A stretch of DNA of 29,422 nt from Bodo saltans. Lineage: Eukaryota; Euglenozoa; Kinetoplastea; Eubodonida; Bodonidae. A program made the position numbers and the translations under genes. The notes beneath the pieces were generated by a model. The model did not search any database, was not told where the DNA came from, and saw nothing but the letters and a program-made list of their open reading frames with translations. This document shows, in pieces, positions 25,291 to 29,422 of the stretch. The stretch is taken from contig CYKH01000316.1 of the NCBI GenBank assembly GCA_001460835.1, forward strand, positions 1-29,422, given 5' to 3'. The number at the start of each line of letters is the position of its first letter. Positions within the stretch are counted from its first letter, which is position 1.

Positions 25291-28200
25291 ATGAGAGACG
25301 ACCAAGCTTTGCATCCGAGTGCTCTGACACCACATCGGAACGCATCCACCCTGAACCTTGTTGCAAATTCATCAAGAAGTGACGGCATCAACACTGCTGC
25401 CAACAATGTGGATCCACCATCAACCGCCGCCACTCAAAAAATGCATCATGGTGGGCGAGATGACTCGATTCTGCCCCTTACAGCCGACGAAGTTGATTAT
25501 TTGTCGCATTTCTTTTACCATCAAATTCCCTCCGGTCGCGTACAGACAGAAGATGAGCTTGCGGAGTTGCTCCTTCGCGCAAATATTACAGTGCCACCAA
25601 TTGTGCTTACCTTGTTTCATGATCAGTTCGGTGGCCCCGATGGTGTCCTGTGTGAAGAATTTTTGGATATGTGTGCCGTTGTGAAGACAATGGATATTTT
25701 GCTGCTTTCGAGCGCGATCACCAATGGACCTGACCGAAACAATGATGAGCAAGATGAGGAATCGCGAGAACTGTTTGGCCTTTTCACTCGCCTCCAACAG
25801 GCCGAAGTCGAATCTTCAATTGCTCATCGTGCACACCAACATCCTGTCAATGATGAAGACACTGAGGTGGTAGGAGGACCAAACGCCACAGTTGGCGACA
25901 CCAGCAGCAACAAGAAACTGTTGTCCGCTGTCATTCCTTCTGGCGCATTAGAGGCGATTCGCAGCCGTAGAAACCTTCTGGAACGCCTCGCCGCTCAAGG
26001 TTCCGCAAACGTGAGCCACCAAAACACGCCGCGGGTAGGAGGAATGCAATTCCATACCCACCACCACAACCACAACACACACCACCTCCAACATCAGAAA
26101 TCTAGCAATCCTCGGTTGTCTCCTCAAGACTCGCAGGTAATCGACCACACTGTCCTCCCAATTCTTCAAGCTTACGACGACGCTTTCACATCCATTGCAG
26201 GCCTCGGCAAGAGTGCCGAGGGTGGCCCTACTGTGAATGACCCGGCACGTGCGCGATCATCGTCGACTTTCGATGTGCCTCGTCAACGTCAAGTCGAGGA
26301 CACAACAAGAAAAGTGGAAGTCGATGGTATTGCACGACGCCCGAAGCCAGCAAACGTTCTCGTCGCGGCGCTAATCCTCATCGCTGAGAGTTCCTCTGAA
26401 GTCCCCGGCGGTAGCGTTCATCACTGGGCCATCAAGAATGCTCTGTCAAGTTTCGGGTTGCTTGATGACGAGTGGGACGCGACACGGAGCCTCGACTCGA
26501 TCGGCTGTGCGGTTGACGATGATTACTTCAGAGGCGGTGCAGAAGGCGTTTCATCCGGTGGTGCCCTGTTTGTCGACACTACGTTGTATATCCCGCTGAA
26601 CGCACGCAGATTTCGTGAACTTTTAAAAAAGAAACAGATGCACTCCATCGAAAGTGGTCAACAAGCTCGATCGCCATCCCCTCAAAGCGCGCATCAATCA
26701 CCCAGTCGTGTCAAAAGTGAAGGCATGCATAATGCTACCTCACTTCACCGTCATCTTCCCGACGAAAGTCACGACGACCTCCCTGACCTCCTCGACGTTG
26801 ACGATGACATGGACGGAGTTGAAAACATCATGAGAGAGATTCACGCTGAAGCTTCCCGAATGCGAAGACGCAGTCGTCGCGCTGATGACTCAGGCGTTTC
26901 ATCCGGTGCCCTGTTTGTCGACACTACGTTGTATATCCCGCTGAACGCACGCAGATTTCGTGAACTTTTAAAAAAGAAACAGATGCACTCCATCGAAAGT
27001 GGTCAACAAGCTCGATCGCCATCCCCTCAAAGCGCGCATCAATCACCCAGTCGTGTCAAAAGTGAAGGCATGCAAAATGCTACCTCACTTCACCGTCGTC
27101 TTCCCGACGAAAGTCACGATAACCTCCCTGACCTCCTCGACATTGACGATGACATGGACGGAGTTGAAAATATCATGAGAGATATTCACGCTGAAGCTTC
27201 CCGAATGCGAAGACGCAGTCGTCGCGCTGATGACTCAGACGACGACGATGACGACGCTATTGATGCGGGAGGTGGTAGCGCTGCTGTGCGGTACGTAGAA
27301 GATCCTCTCACGGGTGAAGTGCACACATCAGCGTTGCCCTCCTCCTCGCATGGCCGCAGTACGGCTACCGCTCTCACATCGGATGAAGTGTCCGCAATGG
27401 CAGCAGTGGAGAGTGATTTATTTCTTTCACCACAAAGACGGCGCCGCATTGATGAAGTTCGTGAGTTTCTCATGACTCAGACAGTTGGCGGTAGCACAAC
27501 AGCTGCTGGAACTCCGCACCCGCATTATCATAGCGCCAGGGATTCAGTCACCGCGACCACCGCTAGGAAGACACCGCCCCCTTCCTCCATTGCTCTCTTT
27601 CCACCCTCAGAAGTGCTCGTTCCTCCTGCTGCAGTTATGAGCCTGAAGAAATCGCAGCATCAAATGAACGATGACGATGAAAGCGGCCGAGCAGCAACTC
27701 CCGATGACAATAGCATGATGATGTCCACAGCGAGAAGAAACACAATGCTATCTTCCATGACCGGTTTCCCTGGGAGCCCCAGTGCCGCCGGTGGTGGTGG
27801 CGGTCGAAGTCATTTTCTGGCGAGTGCCCCTGGCGTGCACGATCAAGGAGGCGCCGCCTCTGCGTCGAGCGCAACCGGCACTGCCGCCGCTCACCGCGTT
27901 CATCCATTGCATCACAAACTTCGTCAAATTATCCTACGGAGGCTTCAGCGGCTGCGCGAGCATTTTTCTCAGCACCCATTTCCCGTTAGTCGAAAGGCAA
28001 ACGTTCGAACCGGCCTCACCCCCACTGCACTGCCATTGTTTCCCCGAAGATTCTCGAAAAGTGCTGGGGAAACCAGTGCGGTCTTCTCGTTGGAACCCAA
28101 CGACAGCACCTTCATGCTGAACAAATCCTCTGCAAACGCTTCCGCACTTCGACAAACATCTGACGAGGGTAAGGCACAGCTTGCTGCGCTTGACTTCATG

Positions 28201-29004
28201 CTGAACAAATCCTCTGCAAACGCTTCCGCACTTCGACAAACATCTGACGAGGGTAAGGCACAGCTTGCTGCGCTTGACGATGCATTCCCGCCTTGCGATA
28301 TGTCCTACGCAGAATTCTACTTCGTCCCACAACTAAAACGCGCTCCTCGTGGCGGTGTGCCACTCCACGTCGCCCACCGAACCGCAACGCCTAAACGAGC
28401 AACGTTAGACGATAAGTTGAACGGATCTGGCCAGGTGGTTCCAGGTTTGTACAGTGACACTCCCGCACGGATCGAACGACGATATCGGACAGCAGTCAAC
28501 GTAAGCGATGGTAACAACATGAGTTCCGCCTCTTCGTCCATAAGCGTGATGAAGCGATCATTTGCATCACCACTGGCGCAAACTCACAACAAGCAAATTC
28601 TCTTGCATAGCTACCTGTCACCGCAAGCTCTTATCGCGCAAATTCAACGATCGACCAAAGTCGACGACAGCATTGGATGGGTGAGTCGATTGTCGGCGAA
28701 CAAGGGTGGCAAAGAAAAGCGTAACACAGAGGAAACGAGCAACCTCAATGTTGCCTCATTGCAGCGACGCCAAACCAAGAGGGTAAGCCATCAAAGTTCG
28801 ACGAGAGTTCGCTCGAGCGTTGACTTGAGAGCACGAAGGAGTCTCACCACAACAATGGAAGCATTTGGAAATCCGCGCCTGCCAATGAATGAGGCTCAAA
28901 CCATCAAAAATCAAACCCATCAAAAAAACATCGGCCTGCGCGCAGACACAAACGCCCTCCACTCCGTGCAACGTAAGCATTTGGAAATCCGCGCCTGCCA
29001 ATGA
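25291..29004 (+). CDS. Large low-complexity hypothetical protein with internal duplications
   Basis: The 1237-residue product belongs to no family I recognise. The N-terminal part (about residues 60-150) is helical and looks like degenerate EF-hand-type helix pairs (for example DQFGGPDGVLCEEFLDM), without clear calcium loops; this is weak. A His-rich stretch (HHHNHNTHH) lies near residue 255. A folded-looking block around 350-450 (VLVAALILIAESS, VHHWAIKNALSSFG, LYIPLNARRFRELL) leads into a 116/115-residue tandem repeat (419-649), whose unit pairs Ser/Pro-rich, acidic (DLLDVDDDMDG) and very basic (RMRRRSRR) segments. A 28-residue perfect repeat lies at 941-996. The last residues after about 1228 are read out of the ancestral frame because of a 116-bp duplication. 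Ser/Arg/Asp bias suggests phosphorylation and disorder; function is unknown. Confidence 0.75.
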   Translation: MRDDQALHPSALTPHRNASTLNLVANSSRSDGINTAANNVDPPSTAATQKMHHGGRDDSILPLTADEVDYLSHFFYHQIPSGRVQTEDELAELLLRANITVPPIVLTLFHDQFGGPDGVLCEEFLDMCAVVKTMDILLLSSAITNGPDRNNDEQDEESRELFGLFTRLQQAEVESSIAHRAHQHPVNDEDTEVVGGPNATVGDTSSNKKLLSAVIPSGALEAIRSRRNLLERLAAQGSANVSHQNTPRVGGMQFHTHHHNHNTHHLQHQKSSNPRLSPQDSQVIDHTVLPILQAYDDAFTSIAGLGKSAEGGPTVNDPARARSSSTFDVPRQRQVEDTTRKVEVDGIARRPKPANVLVAALILIAESSSEVPGGSVHHWAIKNALSSFGLLDDEWDATRSLDSIGCAVDDDYFRGGAEGVSSGGALFVDTTLYIPLNARRFRELLKKKQMHSIESGQQARSPSPQSAHQSPSRVKSEGMHNATSLHRHLPDESHDDLPDLLDVDDDMDGVENIMREIHAEASRMRRRSRRADDSGVSSGALFVDTTLYIPLNARRFRELLKKKQMHSIESGQQARSPSPQSAHQSPSRVKSEGMQNATSLHRRLPDESHDNLPDLLDIDDDMDGVENIMRDIHAEASRMRRRSRRADDSDDDDDDAIDAGGGSAAVRYVEDPLTGEVHTSALPSSSHGRSTATALTSDEVSAMAAVESDLFLSPQRRRRIDEVREFLMTQTVGGSTTAAGTPHPHYHSARDSVTATTARKTPPPSSIALFPPSEVLVPPAAVMSLKKSQHQMNDDDESGRAATPDDNSMMMSTARRNTMLSSMTGFPGSPSAAGGGGGRSHFLASAPGVHDQGGAASASSATGTAAAHRVHPLHHKLRQIILRRLQRLREHFSQHPFPVSRKANVRTGLTPTALPLFPRRFSKSAGETSAVFSLEPNDSTFMLNKSSANASALRQTSDEGKAQLAALDFMLNKSSANASALRQTSDEGKAQLAALDDAFPPCDMSYAEFYFVPQLKRAPRGGVPLHVAHRTATPKRATLDDKLNGSGQVVPGLYSDTPARIERRYRTAVNVSDGNNMSSASSSISVMKRSFASPLAQTHNKQILLHSYLSPQALIAQIQRSTKVDDSIGWVSRLSANKGGKEKRNTEETSNLNVASLQRRQTKRVSHQSSTRVRSSVDLRARRSLTTTMEAFGNPRLPMNEAQTIKNQTHQKNIGLRADTNALHSVQRKHLEIRACQ
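26545..27237 (+). repeat. Tandem duplication, 348 and 345 bp, in frame
   Basis: Copy 1 is 26545-26892 and copy 2 is 26893-27237. Copy 1 has one extra Gly codon near its start, and the copies differ at scattered sites (for example His/Gln, His/Arg, Asp/Asn, Val/Ile, Glu/Asp exchanges). The frame is kept, and most exchanges are conservative, so this repeat has probably been translated for some time. Confidence 0.95.
28111..28278 (+). repeat. Perfect 84-bp tandem duplication, in frame
   Basis: Copy 1 is 28111-28194 and copy 2 is 28195-28278, with no mismatch seen. Each encodes the same 28 residues, beginning FMLNKSSANASALRQ and ending AQLAALD. Confidence 0.95.
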
Positions 29005-29090
29005 ATGAGGCTCAAACCATCAAAAATCCAAACCATCAAAAAAACATTGGTCTGCGGGCAGACACAAACGCCCTCCACTCCGTGCAACGT
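28859..29090 (+). repeat. Tandem duplication, 116-bp units, frame-shifting at the 3' end of the gene
   Basis: Copy 1 is 28859-28974 and copy 2 is 28975-29090. They differ at a handful of positions (for example CAAACCC versus CCAAACC, GGCCTG versus GGTCTG). The period is 2 modulo 3, so the frame changes and a stop is met at 29002-29004. GCATT occurs at both outer boundaries of the repeat. Confidence 0.95.
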
Positions 29091-29129
29091 GCATTGAGTT
29101 TGGCTCTGGCAGAAATGTCGCGAGTGTAA
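28977..29129 (+). other. Likely ancestral C-terminus of the 3' hypothetical gene, now out of frame
   Basis: In the second copy of the 116-bp repeat, the frame equivalent to the gene's own runs past the repeat into unique sequence encoding ALSLALAEMSRV, and ends at TAA 29127-29129. Skipping one repeat copy joins the main CDS to this end. No independent start or acceptor is needed, so it is not called as a gene. Confidence 0.6.
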
Positions 29130-29308
29130 ATTACTTCGAAACAAAAAAAACAAACAATTACCGCGTTGTCAAATGCACTTTTGCGTCACTCATGAGTTCC
29201 ACCCCACAAAAAATCCTTTTCAACCCCTTCCAAAAAAAAAAAAAAACCATTACACAAATTCCCTAACAAATAGCACAAAAAACACTTCCGAAAAAAAAAA
29301 CCTTGTAA
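29130..29308 (+). other. 3' flank of the last gene, A-rich
   Basis: No supported gene. It holds runs of A at about 29140-29150, 29233-29246 and 29291-29300 in otherwise A/C-rich sequence, unlike the T-rich intergenic sequence upstream of the other genes. An A-rich + strand is not a typical trans-splice signal for a following + strand gene. Confidence 0.5.
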
Positions 29309-29422
29309 CACTGTCCGGCTGCACTGTCCGAAAATTTCGTTTTTCGTGAGGAAGTCATCCGATGCATACACCTCCCACTTGCCATGGGCGGACTTGGCAT
29401 CACAGCAGCTGCTTTTATCGCG
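29309..29422 (+). other. Short coding-like stretch resembling a non-LTR reverse transcriptase, cut by the window edge
   Basis: A frame open from 29309 to the window end encodes REEVIRCIHLPLAMGGLGIT followed by AAAFIA. The pattern H/R-L-P-x-x-x-G-G-L-G-[IL] occurs in LINE-type reverse transcriptase proteins downstream of the polymerase core. Only about 38 codons are visible, with no catalytic motif, so this could be a truncated LINE relic, or chance. No target-site duplication can be tested because the other end is outside the window. Confidence 0.25.

Noticed and set aside
1-29422. CRISPR arrays, tRNA or rRNA genes, bacterial operons with ribosome binding sites
   Set aside because: No spaced direct-repeat array, no tRNA- or rRNA-like sequence recognised, and gene content and processing signals are eukaryotic.

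Overview
The window looks like nuclear DNA of a kinetoplastid flagellate; a free-living bodonid such as Bodo saltans fits best (inference from gene content and architecture, no database search). All recognisable genes lie on the + strand, none shows an intron, and most starts lie just downstream of a pyrimidine-rich tract followed by AG. That is the layout of a polycistronic unit processed by spliced-leader trans-splicing. No tRNA, rRNA, CRISPR array or complete mobile element was seen.

Layout, left to right: the 3' part of a kinetoplastid-type hypothetical protein with [ST]F[KE]P motifs (3-2541, broken into two frames by an internal tandem duplication); proteasome lid subunit RPN7/PSMD6 (2954-4168); an RBM28/Nop4-type nucleolar RNA-binding protein (4396-5661); a small secreted cysteine-rich protein (5891-6286); a divergent kinesin-like protein whose motor appears to have lost its P-loop, also split by a tandem duplication (6556-10183); a full-length ABCA lipid-type transporter (11259-16799); a mitochondrial ABCB7/Atm1-type half-transporter (17799-20294); a three-part fusion of an FSH1-type hydrolase, an RWD domain and an Obg-like GTPase of the yeast Ygr210c type (20739-23747); a secreted plant-type leucine-rich-repeat protein resembling GP46/PSA (23899-25113); and a long low-complexity hypothetical protein with three tandem duplications (25291-29004). 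The right edge holds a short stretch reminiscent of a non-LTR reverse transcriptase.

The genes form no single pathway, as is usual for kinetoplastid gene order. Two signals stand out. First, seven near-perfect direct tandem duplications of 60 to 400 bp sit in four of the genes. Three of them shift the reading frame, and in each case removing one copy gives one continuous frame. They are either very recent duplications or assembly joins of allelic copies. Second, the hydrolase-RWD-GTPase fusion and the apparently ATPase-dead kinesin-like protein are unusual architectures that may not be described.

Both ABC transporter genes are preceded by about 1 kb of non-coding pyrimidine-rich DNA, whereas other intergenic gaps are about 150 to 450 bp.
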